NCBI RefSeq assembly: GCF_003857055.1
Contig: NZ_QGSZ01000173.1
Coordinates: forward strand, 1-61,687
Length of the DNA: 61,687 nucleotides
Reading direction: 5' to 3'
Source: Micromonospora inaquosa
GTDB lineage: Bacteria > Actinomycetota > Actinomycetes > Mycobacteriales > Micromonosporaceae
Both the position numbers and the translations under genes were made by a program. Positions 45,664 to 53,294 of this stretch are shown piece by piece; position 1 is the stretch's first letter, and every line of letters begins with the position of its first letter. Under the pieces are notes generated by a model, which was given only the letters and a program-made list of their open reading frames with translations, did not search any database and had not been told where the DNA came from.

Positions 45664-47049
45664 GTGGGACATTGGTCCGAGAACCTCGTGGATGATCTTG
45701 CCCGTCAGGTTGGCGGCAACCCGGACCCCGAGGAACTGCGAAGGGTGTTGCGAAAGTCCGCGGAGGAGATCGAGACGCTGTCGGGACGCACCTTCGACCC
45801 CGTGCGGCGGTCCACCACCGTGTTCGAGACCAATGGCCTGCCGTTCATCGACGTCCCCAACATGCACATGGGATCTATGGAAACCGCGGACACGGTGTGG
45901 CAAGTACCGGATCCGGTGAGGCCGGAGTTCGCCGCGGCGCTGCAGGTTCACGCGTTGGTGTACCCCAGCCCTACTGCCAGGTCCGTGGCTGACGGACTCG
46001 GGTTTGCCGGTCAACTGGTCGCCCGCGCGGCGCGCCAGGGCGCACTGACGCGGGACTACGTCATCGAATGGTTGGGAACCTTCGTCGGCTATGAGGAGCG
46101 CAAGGACCTCTTCCGTCGCGTCATGAACTCCAACACCAGGTTCAACGTGCCGGTCATCGGTGAAGCAGTCGGCGGCTGGTGGATCCAGGTCACACGTCGT
46201 CTGGTGTGGATAACCCATGAGACACAGAACGACGGAACGCTCGTCGAACCGCTGTTCGACAGGTCCGCCGACGACAACTGGATTCCGCTTGCCGCCGCCG
46301 AGCCCACACTGATCGTGGCCCCAATGACGAAGCAGCCCGCAGACTGGGCCTTCACCGCGCGCATATGGCCAGAAGGCGCACAGCCGCCCAAGAACCGGCC
46401 TTGGCGCCGGTTAGCGTCGGCGATCCACGGCTTCGGGATCCCGACCATCACGATCGACGACAACTCGACCCCATACGAGCTTGCCTGCCAGGTGGTGTTG
46501 AAGGCCTACTGGCATAGATACCTGCGCGGTGACGAGCCGGCGCTAAGGAATGTGGTCGCGCTGGCCTATCCGAAGCAGGTCGAGCTGATCCACCGCAAGA
46601 CGGATGCGCCGGACCTGGGCTCAGCTGCGGCGATGCTGCTGGAGCAGCTGATCCAGCCTGGATTCGACCCGGCGCAGGGTGCGGAACTCACCCGCCGGTA
46701 TGTCCGCCGCAAGGCCAGCATCGTCGTCATGGAGCACCACAAGCGGGAGTCGCCGCAACGCTATCCGTGGACACAGCTCGGCATCAGCGAGCGGCGTTAC
46801 TACAAGCTCCTGCCCCTGTTCGCACAGAAAGTCAACGGCCGCTACCAGGTCGACTACGACGACATCGTAACCAGGATGAGGGACCACCTCGACGGCAAGG
46901 ACCAAAGCCGGGAGGTCCGGGCAGCCGCCCTCGACCTCCTTCAACAGCGCGGGTTCAGCCACGCGGCCGCCCGAAAATGGATGCAACGACACCAGCCCGA
47001 AGAAGCCCTCGACGCGTGGCCCCGGGGCCTCCGACCCCAACCCGAGTAG
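45664..47049 (+). CDS. Unrecognised 461-residue island protein
   Basis: I do not recognise this family. The N-terminal part (residues 1-100) has EEIETLSGRTFDPVRRSTTV and FIDVPNMHMGSME, loosely like phage head-tail connector proteins. The middle (100-280) is rich in Trp and alternating strands (GGWWIQVTRRLVWITHETQN, DWAFTARIW). The C-terminal part has RRYVRRKASIVVMEHHKRES, a probable helix-turn-helix WTQLGISERRYYKLLPLF near residue 375, and RGFSHAAARKWMQRH. Lower codon bias than the neighbours and a position between small membrane-protein genes and a tRNA footprint suggest recent transfer. The GTG start follows a TATACT element. It could be a regulator or a defence-type protein; neither is demonstrated. 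Confidence 0.75.
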   Translation: MGHWSENLVDDLARQVGGNPDPEELRRVLRKSAEEIETLSGRTFDPVRRSTTVFETNGLPFIDVPNMHMGSMETADTVWQVPDPVRPEFAAALQVHALVYPSPTARSVADGLGFAGQLVARAARQGALTRDYVIEWLGTFVGYEERKDLFRRVMNSNTRFNVPVIGEAVGGWWIQVTRRLVWITHETQNDGTLVEPLFDRSADDNWIPLAAAEPTLIVAPMTKQPADWAFTARIWPEGAQPPKNRPWRRLASAIHGFGIPTITIDDNSTPYELACQVVLKAYWHRYLRGDEPALRNVVALAYPKQVELIHRKTDAPDLGSAAAMLLEQLIQPGFDPAQGAELTRRYVRRKASIVVMEHHKRESPQRYPWTQLGISERRYYKLLPLFAQKVNGRYQVDYDDIVTRMRDHLDGKDQSREVRAAALDLLQQRGFSHAAARKWMQRHQPEEALDAWPRGLRPQPE

Positions 47050-47202
47050 CGGGGGGCGAGCCACTGCGCGGTTCCCAGGAGTGCCAGGTCGGCCGAACCT
47101 GCGCATCGACTCAGTCGAGATCTGATCGACGTTTGCGCAGGTCAAAGCATGGGGAGTCGAGGCACAGAATCGGACTAATACGGTTGAATGCGGATAAAAA
47201 TT
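47050..47202. other. Island edge, no gene
   Basis: An A/T-richer stretch (about 47140-47202) leads up to the tRNA remnant. No coding frame with support. The same applies to 47249-47424, which is also relatively A/T-rich and ends in a G-run. Confidence 0.45.
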
Positions 47203-47248
47203 GCCCCTGGCAGAATTCGAACCTGCGACACACGGTTACCATCCGTCA
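47203..47248 (-). tRNA. 3' half of a tRNA-Thr(GGT), remnant or att site
   Basis: On the minus strand there is an anticodon stem-loop with loop ATGGTAA (anticodon GGT), a short variable loop, a T-arm GCAGG-TTCGAAT-TCTGC and a 3' acceptor strand CAGGGGC plus a discriminator A. The matching 5' acceptor and D-arm are absent upstream, and one T-stem pair is G-T. A tRNA cut from anticodon arm to 3' end is exactly what integrases of genomic islands leave as an att duplication. Not a functional tRNA. Confidence 0.65.
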
Positions 47249-47424
47249 CCCTGCCGCGCTTGTCATCGCTGGTCATATATTGGCGTTGACCTGCACGAAC
47301 GCCGCCCTACGCTTATCGCTGCTTGTCACTCGTACTCAGTTCTGGGGAGGGGTTTTCGGGGGGTAAACGGGGGCAGCCTGCCCGTCGCCGGCGTCTGCGT
47401 TTCCCCGTGAGGTCCGTTCGATGA

Positions 47425-47544
47425 TCATGGCAACTGGTTCTTCTTGCCCGGGCGCAAGGCCTTGACTAGTTCAGCCATCGCCTTGATCGCCTCGACGCGC
47501 TTGGACTTCTCCACAAGCAACAGCGCGCAGATGAACATGATCAC
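47425..47544 (-). CDS. 39-residue micro-protein with hydrophobic head
   Basis: A GTG-started frame encoding a short hydrophobic segment IMFICALLLVEK followed by a Lys/Arg-rich amphipathic helix SKRVEAIKAMAELVKALRPG and a basic end. It resembles the 62-residue membrane protein at 45352 in layout. The reading frame continues upstream without a convincing start, so the true N-terminus is uncertain. No family known. Confidence 0.45.
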   Translation of the reverse strand: MIMFICALLLVEKSKRVEAIKAMAELVKALRPGKKNQLP

Positions 47545-47612
47545 TGAGCCATTTTCATCGTGATCGAGGGGCCTGAGCAGGCACTCAGCGGCGTGTCGCT
47601 GCTCCAGATAGG

Positions 47613-47672
47613 ACGAAGCTCCCGGTAGGACAGCAGTCGACCAAGACGCACCGCCCAGCACAGGAGCTTCGT
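47613..47672. repeat. 10-bp inverted repeat near IS5-like start
   Basis: ACGAAGCTCC (47613-47622) and its complement (47663-47672) lie just before the transposase fragment. They may be the end of that insertion sequence or a hairpin limiting its translation. Confidence 0.5.
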
Positions 47673-47872
47673 TGCTGACCTGTCCTGCCAGCATCCCGCT
47701 GTCCACGCGCAGCCTGACCCGCCTGACCGAGCTGATCCGCGACCGCCGACGTGCGCTCGGCACCCGCTGGCGGAGGCTGCCTGCGCAGCAGTAGGCGCTG
47801 ATGGCCTTGGCTCACCTGCGCAACGGCGACACCCTCACCCGGCTGGCTGAGCGGCGAGAAGGTCTCAGATAG
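47672..47872 (+). pseudogene. IS5-like transposase N-terminal fragment
   Basis: The plus strand encodes the recognisable start of actinobacterial IS5-like DDE transposases: PLSTRSLTRLTELIRDRRRA, then TRWRRLPAQQ, a TAG stop, and [19 protein letters not shown] in the same frame. The internal stop and loss of everything after residue 65 make it inactive. GGAG precedes the probable TTG start. Confidence 0.65.
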
Positions 47873-47879
47873 TGCAGTA

Positions 47880-48576
47880 GTGCAGGTCTTGCAATGTGCC
47901 CGTACTCAGGCCCTACAAGCACCGGCCCCCTGGGTCTCTTCCAGGGCTTCCGGACACCCGACTGACTTTCGCGTCACAGCCGAGTCCCGAACGCTCACCG
48001 CCCTGGGCGTGGATGATTTCGCGCTCCGCCGAGGGCACCGGTATGCGACTGTGCTGGTCGACGTCGAGGCCCGCTGGCCGGTCGACGTTCTGCCCGACCG
48101 CGAAGCCGGCACCCTCGCCGCTTGGCTCAGGCGGCATCCCGGCGTGCAGGTCATCTGCCGGGATCGCGCTAACGCCTATGCCGAGGGCGCCCGTGTGGGT
48201 GCGCCACAGGCTGTTCAGGTCGCCAATCGGTGGCATCTGTGGCACAACCTCGCCGAGCACGTCGAGAAGACCGTCGCCCGCCACTACCGCTGCCTGAACA
48301 CCTCCCCGCAAGCGCAGCCGACGCCGGCGGTCAACGGCGGACCTGCACCAACTCTCGGCCGATGCCCTCGCTGACCGGGCAGAGCAGGGGCTGCTGGTGC
48401 CCCGAACCCGGCGCCGCTGCCAGCAGGTCCAGGCTCTGCTCGCCGAGGGGCACAGCCTCCGGGAAATCACGCGGCGACTCGGCCTTGCGCGAGGCACGGT
48501 GCGCCGCTTCGCCCGCGCCACCAGCGTCGACGATCTCCTGGCCGAACCCCGAGCCAGTCGGCGAGGGCCTGGCTGA
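47880..48576 (+). pseudogene. ISL3-family transposase, frameshifted middle part
   Basis: The plus strand encodes the DDE core of an ISL3 transposase: [40 protein letters not shown] and [17 protein letters not shown], with the three conserved acidic positions visible. At about 48340 the frame shifts, and the rest continues as QQVQALLAEGHSLREITRRL and GLARGTVRRFARA up to a stop at 48574-48576. The N-terminal zinc region and the end are missing. Confidence 0.85.
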
Positions 48577-48676
48577 ACGCGCTGGTCAGATCGGTTGCGT
48601 CCGCGAGATCGGCCAGCAGTCGGGCACCGGCGTGGTTGACCACGCCCCGCCCGCCACCGGTGACCACGATCTTTGG
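48548..48676 (-). pseudogene. IS1380-family transposase N-terminal fragment
   Basis: The minus strand encodes KIVVTGGGRGVVNHAGARLL and ADLADATDLTSAFSQAL, the typical opening of IS1380 transposases (start domain before the DDE core). It is cut off by the ISL3 remnant. The adjoining bases 48690-48790 include repeated GGTGCCTTC/GAAGGCAC arms that are probably this element's end. Confidence 0.65.
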
Positions 48677-48849
48677 ACGTGTTGGGGTACCTTCACTCTG
48701 CAGGTGCCTTCCGTAACGGGATGAGCAGGACTCTCGACAAGCCCTATTTTCCCAGATCAGAAGGCACTTCTGCGTTTCCAGCTCAGCCCTGGGACAGCCG
48801 TCAACGAAGGGCTGAGGCTAATTTGATAAGAGTCGCGCACGCCTCAAGA

Positions 48850-48960
48850 TCGCCACCCTGGATCACCGACTTTTACAACCGGCGTCGCCAGCACTCCGCC
48901 TGCGACGGCCGCCGACGGCGCGCGATCAGCGGCGCGAGCTCTGGGGCTTTAGCCGCATAG
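48850..48960 (+). pseudogene. IS3-family transposase C-terminal scrap
   Basis: The plus strand encodes WITDFYNRRRQHSACDGRRR, the end of the integrase-core domain of IS3-type transposases. Only about 30 residues remain. The rest of 48577-49028 contains IS ends and no gene. Confidence 0.6.
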
Positions 48961-49028
48961 CCGAGACTCCACGTTTTCAGGGGATTGATAGCCCCCATCC
49001 CGTCAGGGCCATTAGTTTACGGTCCCGT

Positions 49029-49547
49029 TCACGATCTTGCCGGCGCCGCGGTGGCGAGCAGCTGTTCGCTGAGGGTTTGGTTGAGCTTTCTCAGTTGTTG
49101 TGAGGTCTCTGTCTTTTCGACGAGGTTCTTGAGGAGGCACTGCGTGCAGGTGAGGGCTCCGATGATGGTCGCCCAGTCGGTGAGGTGTTCGTAGCCGGCG
49201 ATGGCGAGTTTGGTGATGCGTTGAGCGGTGTTGAGGGCGAACAAGTCGCGGACTGCGTCATTGTGGGGGGCCCTGAGAAAGTCTTGGAAGTCTTCCTGAA
49301 CTCCACGAATGGGTGCGGATCGGGTTTGCAGGGGTGCTGTGCCGAGGTGTCGCAGGCAGCTGTCGATTCTTTCGAGGTGTTGGTTGCTGGCGCTGGCCAT
49401 GTCCTCGATTATGCGTTTGAGTGTGTCGTTGTGGACGCGGGCGCCGATGAGGAGTCCCAGAATCGAACGCGCTTCGCGTTCAATGTCCTGCATGGCCGCG
49501 AGTTCAAAGAGGAATACCTCGTTGGCTGACTTCATTCCGTTCACCAT
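49029..49547 (-). CDS. DUF892 ferritin-like stress protein
   Basis: A 172-residue four-helix-bundle protein of the YciF/DUF892 type, starting KSANEVFLFELAAMQDIEREARSILG, with helices around residues 8-35, 40-66, 95-125 and 130-160. YciF-like proteins bind iron or manganese in a ferritin-like site and respond to osmotic or oxidative stress. The canonical acidic ligands are only partly conserved here. ATG codons at 49547 and 49535 are both possible, and AAAGG before the first suits the second better. It is the first intact gene after the IS remnants and lies close to the debranching enzyme on the same strand. Confidence 0.8.
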   Translation of the reverse strand: MVNGMKSANEVFLFELAAMQDIEREARSILGLLIGARVHNDTLKRIIEDMASASNQHLERIDSCLRHLGTAPLQTRSAPIRGVQEDFQDFLRAPHNDAVRDLFALNTAQRITKLAIAGYEHLTDWATIIGALTCTQCLLKNLVEKTETSQQLRKLNQTLSEQLLATAAPARS

Positions 49548-49582
49548 CCTTTGGCGGATACTCTGGGTGATTCGTCAGTCAA

Positions 49583-51652
49583 TCAACTGCGAGAGGCGCT
49601 GTCTCGTTCGTTGTGGTTGGTGTCCGGTCGTCGTCGGCCGAGGGCGTCCACGACTCCCCACCGGCCGGGAATGTCTAGTAGTTCGATGCGTCTGATGCTG
49701 TCAGGAAGCGCGGGGTCGACGACGAGGTGGTTGCCGTGAGGTTGCAGTCCGAGCATCACCCGGATTAGGAGCAGCGGCGTCCCTGCGGACCATGCCTGTG
49801 GGCTGCACGCCGTTGGGTATTCTACGGGATACTTTGTTCGCTTCCGATCGTATCCAGCGAATGCTTCTGGAAGGCGGCCGTCGAAGTATCGCGCGGCGTC
49901 GAACAGCGCTTGGCAGATGATGCTGGCTTCCTCCCGGAACCCGTACCGCCAGAGGCCCCAAGCGATGATCGAGTTGTCGAACGGCCACACCGTCCCCACG
50001 TGATATCCCAGCGGGTTGTAGCGGCCGTTTCCGGTGGCGAGCGAGCGGATCCCCCAGCCGGAGAAGAGCCGTGCTCCGAGTAGGTGGCCGACGACGTCGG
50101 CGGCGCGCCGTTGGTCGACAATGCCGCTCCAAAGCAGGTGCCCGATGTTGGATGACAGGGCGTCCACCTGCCCGCCCTCGGCGTCCAGTGCCAAGGCGTA
50201 GAACCGGCCGTCGCCGACCCAGAAGTCCCGGTTGAACCGGTCCTTGAGATCGGCCGCCTCCTGCTCCAGCCGATGCGCGTAGGTCGGGTCGTCCCACAGC
50301 AGTCGAGCGAGCCGGGCGCCCCGCTTCTTCGCGTCGTAGGCGTAGCCCTGCAACTCGCAGGTGGCTCTCGGAAAGCCGGGCAGCCGGCCGTCGGCATAGG
50401 AGATCGAGTCCCACGAGTCCTTCCAGCACTGGTTCTGCAATCCCGTCTCGGGGTTGCGTGTCTGGTACCACACATATCCGGTGCCGAGCAGATCGCCGTA
50501 GGTGTCGATCCAGTCGAGTGCGGCCCGGGCCTCCATCTCGAACCGTTTCGGAAGCGAGTCGTCGCCGGTCCATCGGTGGTACTCGTCGAGAAGAATCACG
50601 AACAGCATGGTTGAGTCGGCGGAACCGAAGTAGGGAGAATGCGGTTGTTCCCCGAAGCCGGCTGATTCTCCGTAGCGCAGTTCGTGCAGAATCTTGCCAG
50701 GCTCCTCATCGCGAAAGTCATCGAAGCGAGACCCTTGGGCCAGCGCCAGCGCGGTGATGATCGGCGGTGTGAGATGTGGCAGGAAGGGCAGAGACTGCAG
50801 ACAGGTGAACAGGCTGTCGCGGCCGAACAGGGTCATGAACCACGGCAGACCAGCGGCGACCAGGTGAGTGGCGGTGCTGACCGAGGTGTACCGCAGCGCT
50901 GCAAGATCGGTCAGGCTGCGCCGGTAGGTCGATGTGAGCGTCTCGCTGTCGCTGACTAGCCGTGGCGTCCTGTCCAGCCATCCGGCCAGCTCCTCGGAGA
51001 TCTGCGCCGCGGAGCGGGGACGGTGCACCCGCAGGCTGTCCCGGAAGTCGCGCTGCTGTGCGCCCAGAATATTCGTCGCCACATGCAGCCGGGTGCGCCA
51101 CTCGGCGTGTGCGGGAACCTGAATCCGGAAGGTCATGCCGTGCTCATCGACATCGCCGGCCACGCTGCTGGACACCACTGTTTGCCGTTCGAAGTTGCCC
51201 CGACGATAGGTGAAACACAGCATGCCGTCACGGACGGCGACCGTGACCGGCGCCGCCTTCCGCGTTGGGTTCTTGACCTCGAACAGGTCCGCGAAGTCCG
51301 CGCCCATTTCGACCCTGACGACCAGATTCGCTGGCTTGTTTCCCTCGTTGAGCACCGCAAGATCTTCATCGAAGCTGCCACCGATCGTGCGGTGACGGAT
51401 CACCGAGATGTCGGTGTCCACGTAATGGGTCGGCTCACCCGGCACCAGGAAAAATCGGCTCTCGAAATACTGCAGGTCATCCACCGACAACGCGGTAAGC
51501 CGACCGCCGTCGATGGTCAACAGCCAAGTAGACAAAAAGCGGGTGTCATAGGAGAACAGTCCTGTGGGAAAAGCAGGCGAGGGATCAACATCCCCCTGCC
51601 GGTCGCTGACCAAAAACGTGTTGCCGTCAAGAATGTTGACCAGCGGTTTCAT
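49583..51652 (-). CDS. Glycogen-debranching-type glycosidase
   Basis: A 689-residue protein with an N-terminal GDE_N_bis-type beta-sandwich (residues 1-200, VNILDGNTFLVSDRQGDVDP) and an (alpha/alpha)6 glucosidase domain (residues 230-660). The family marks of amylo-alpha-1,6-glucosidase-like enzymes are GLPWFMTLFGRDSLFT, NQCWKDSWDSISYADGRLP, GYAYDAKKR, WPFDNSIIAWGLWRYGF and EAFAGYDRKR. It probably trims storage or stress polysaccharide. The SCP2-like gene overlaps its start by four bases (ATGA), and GT4 remnants elsewhere in the island hint at a former polysaccharide cassette. Confidence 0.88.
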   Translation of the reverse strand: MKPLVNILDGNTFLVSDRQGDVDPSPAFPTGLFSYDTRFLSTWLLTIDGGRLTALSVDDLQYFESRFFLVPGEPTHYVDTDISVIRHRTIGGSFDEDLAVLNEGNKPANLVVRVEMGADFADLFEVKNPTRKAAPVTVAVRDGMLCFTYRRGNFERQTVVSSSVAGDVDEHGMTFRIQVPAHAEWRTRLHVATNILGAQQRDFRDSLRVHRPRSAAQISEELAGWLDRTPRLVSDSETLTSTYRRSLTDLAALRYTSVSTATHLVAAGLPWFMTLFGRDSLFTCLQSLPFLPHLTPPIITALALAQGSRFDDFRDEEPGKILHELRYGESAGFGEQPHSPYFGSADSTMLFVILLDEYHRWTGDDSLPKRFEMEARAALDWIDTYGDLLGTGYVWYQTRNPETGLQNQCWKDSWDSISYADGRLPGFPRATCELQGYAYDAKKRGARLARLLWDDPTYAHRLEQEAADLKDRFNRDFWVGDGRFYALALDAEGGQVDALSSNIGHLLWSGIVDQRRAADVVGHLLGARLFSGWGIRSLATGNGRYNPLGYHVGTVWPFDNSIIAWGLWRYGFREEASIICQALFDAARYFDGRLPEAFAGYDRKRTKYPVEYPTACSPQAWSAGTPLLLIRVMLGLQPHGNHLVVDPALPDSIRRIELLDIPGRWGVVDALGRRRPDTNHNERDSASRS

Positions 51653-52092
51653 GCTCGCTCCGCCGGCCGGCTCCGGGCGACGGTCTCATCCATCCGCTCC
51701 CGCCAACGGCAGCCATCGACCCGGTCCCTCGGATCACCCGACCCGGGCGCGGAGGGAAAGAACCGCCGAAAAACCAACAACAGTGCAACTTTCCCCATCA
51801 CCGTCGCCTCATTACGCAGCATCGCGGCTATCAACTGATCATTCCCCGTGATCAGGTCGTGGAACAGGCCAGTCGACAACGTGACTGTGGCATCGGCCGG
51901 CTCGCTGCCCTTGCCCACGACAACGTTCCGGTCACGCATCGCCACGCGCCAGAACTCCCAACCGCCCCCGTCCTCCACACTGATCAACACCACACCAGCG
52001 ACCCAGCCCGGAAGCACGTGCCCCGCACGAGACGACAGCGACCGGAAAAACGTCTCCCGCGCGCGTGTCAGCTCCTGTCTCGTCGGCGACAT
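51649..52092 (-). CDS. SCP2-like sterol-carrier-fold protein
   Basis: A 147-residue protein whose central part resembles SCP-2 domains: EFWRVAMRDRNVVVGKG (strands), ADATVTLSTGLFHDLITGND and AAMLRNEATVMGKVALLLVF. These domains bind lipids or hydrophobic molecules in a groove. The start is set at the ATG at 52092 because TACGAT (52099-52104) is six bases upstream, which gives a leaderless start. ATG at 52098 would overlap the -10. Its stop overlaps the debranching gene, so the two are co-translated, which is an unusual pairing. Confidence 0.7.
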   Translation of the reverse strand: MSPTRQELTRARETFFRSLSSRAGHVLPGWVAGVVLISVEDGGGWEFWRVAMRDRNVVVGKGSEPADATVTLSTGLFHDLITGNDQLIAAMLRNEATVMGKVALLLVFRRFFPSAPGSGDPRDRVDGCRWRERMDETVARSRPAERA

Positions 52093-52115
52093 GCCCATAT
52101 CGTAGGTGCGGCATG

Positions 52116-53294
52116 TCAACGACGGCCGAAAACGGGATTCTGAGCCGCCCCGGGTTCTGTGGAGTCTCTACAAGATCCGGGGCGGTTCAGTCGCCTACGG
52201 CTGCTCGCCGTGGCCGCCGTTGTCGGTGGAACGAGGCCAGTGGCCGACTCCTTGATGATCATCTCCGCCGTGTCGAGGGCCTGTTCGATGGCCGCGAGCA
52301 GGGTCGCGGGCAAGGCGCCTTGGCCGAGGCCGCATGCAGACATTAGGTCGGCAAGTCCGGCTCGTTGCTGGTTGCTGGCGACGTCAACGCATTCGTGGTG
52401 TTCGAGTAGGTCGCGAGCGGCGTAGCCGTCGTCGGCCGCTAGGGCAATGAGGCCCATGATGAGCAGATCACGTCCCTGGTGGTTGGTGTGAAGGGCGTCC
52501 ACGAGAGTGAGACCCAGTCGGGTCCGGAAGAGTGTCGGTTCATCAGATCCCAGCGAGTTGTAGATCGCCAACGCGGTGGTGGCCGCCTCCGCTGGGTCGC
52601 GGCCGGGTAGATGCAGATGCAGACTGGCGGTGACGGCGTTCTCCCATGCCTCGCCCGGTTGCGTGGTGCACAGCAGCCTGTAAGCGTCCTGGTGGCGACC
52701 GGCGATGGTGTGGGCGATGACGGTGACCTGTCTGCCATCGAGCATGCGCTCGCCAACTCCCTTGTGCTGGCTGAGGCGTTGACTTGCTTCGTCCCAGCGG
52801 CCGGCGGCGGCGAGGGCGTGGGCGCCGGTGCCGAGCAGGACGCTCCATAGCCAGGTACGTGCGTTGGCGTACCTGGAGGGTGCTTCGGTGAGGTTTGCGG
52901 CCTGGATCAGGATGCCGTCGATCACCGTGTCGGTGCGGGTGGCGATTGCCTGGTAGAGGTTCTCCAGCAGGGTCCAGGCAGTGGGGCCATCGCCAGCGCG
53001 GATGTGCAGGCGTGCGAGGTTGACGATGGGTTCGAGGACATGTCGGGGTTCGGTGCTGTGGGCCAGTGCGATGGCGGCGAGCCGGTGGCACCAGGTGCGG
53101 GCGAGGTCGGGCAGGCCGCAGTCGGACGCGAGCAGGGCGGCGAGGTTGAAGACTGCGGTCGCGGAGGCCACGTTGTGGTGCTCTTGGGCGAGGGCGGCAC
53201 GGTGTTCGAGGTCAGCTACTCGCTGGACCAGGGGCGTGCAGGCGGGGCGAGGCCGGGCGACAAGAGGGAAGCGACGGGCTACATCGGGGTTCAT
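52116..53294 (-). CDS. Helical-repeat protein of lanthipeptide operon
   Basis: A 392-residue, almost entirely helical protein with TPR-like pairs (ATAVFNLAALLASDCGLPDLARTW, LHIRAGDGPTAWTLLENLY, ALAAAGRWDEASQRL, IAGRHQDAYRLL). No catalytic motif. It overlaps the stand-alone elimination-domain gene by four bases and is the last gene of the operon. Similar proteins accompany actinobacterial RiPP clusters, and scaffold or regulatory roles are possible. A 13-bp hairpin (52141-52189) lies inside its 3' end, which suggests that the last 20-25 codons overlap the operon terminator. Confidence 0.75.
   Translation of the reverse strand: MNPDVARRFPLVARPRPACTPLVQRVADLEHRAALAQEHHNVASATAVFNLAALLASDCGLPDLARTWCHRLAAIALAHSTEPRHVLEPIVNLARLHIRAGDGPTAWTLLENLYQAIATRTDTVIDGILIQAANLTEAPSRYANARTWLWSVLLGTGAHALAAAGRWDEASQRLSQHKGVGERMLDGRQVTVIAHTIAGRHQDAYRLLCTTQPGEAWENAVTASLHLHLPGRDPAEAATTALAIYNSLGSDEPTLFRTRLGLTLVDALHTNHQGRDLLIMGLIALAADDGYAARDLLEHHECVDVASNQQRAGLADLMSACGLGQGALPATLLAAIEQALDTAEMIIKESATGLVPPTTAATASSRRRLNRPGSCRDSTEPGAAQNPVFGRR
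52141..52189 (-). terminator. Probable operon terminator inside gene end
   Basis: Arms 52141-52153 and 52177-52189 pair over 13 bp with one G-T wobble, centred near the end of the helical-repeat gene and close to the next gene's leaderless promoter. Confidence 0.6.

Noticed and set aside
37045..48576. Treating the two ISL3 pieces as one split element
   Set aside because: They do not share a frame boundary or overlapping region that would show a common origin, and other elements lie between. Left as separate scraps.
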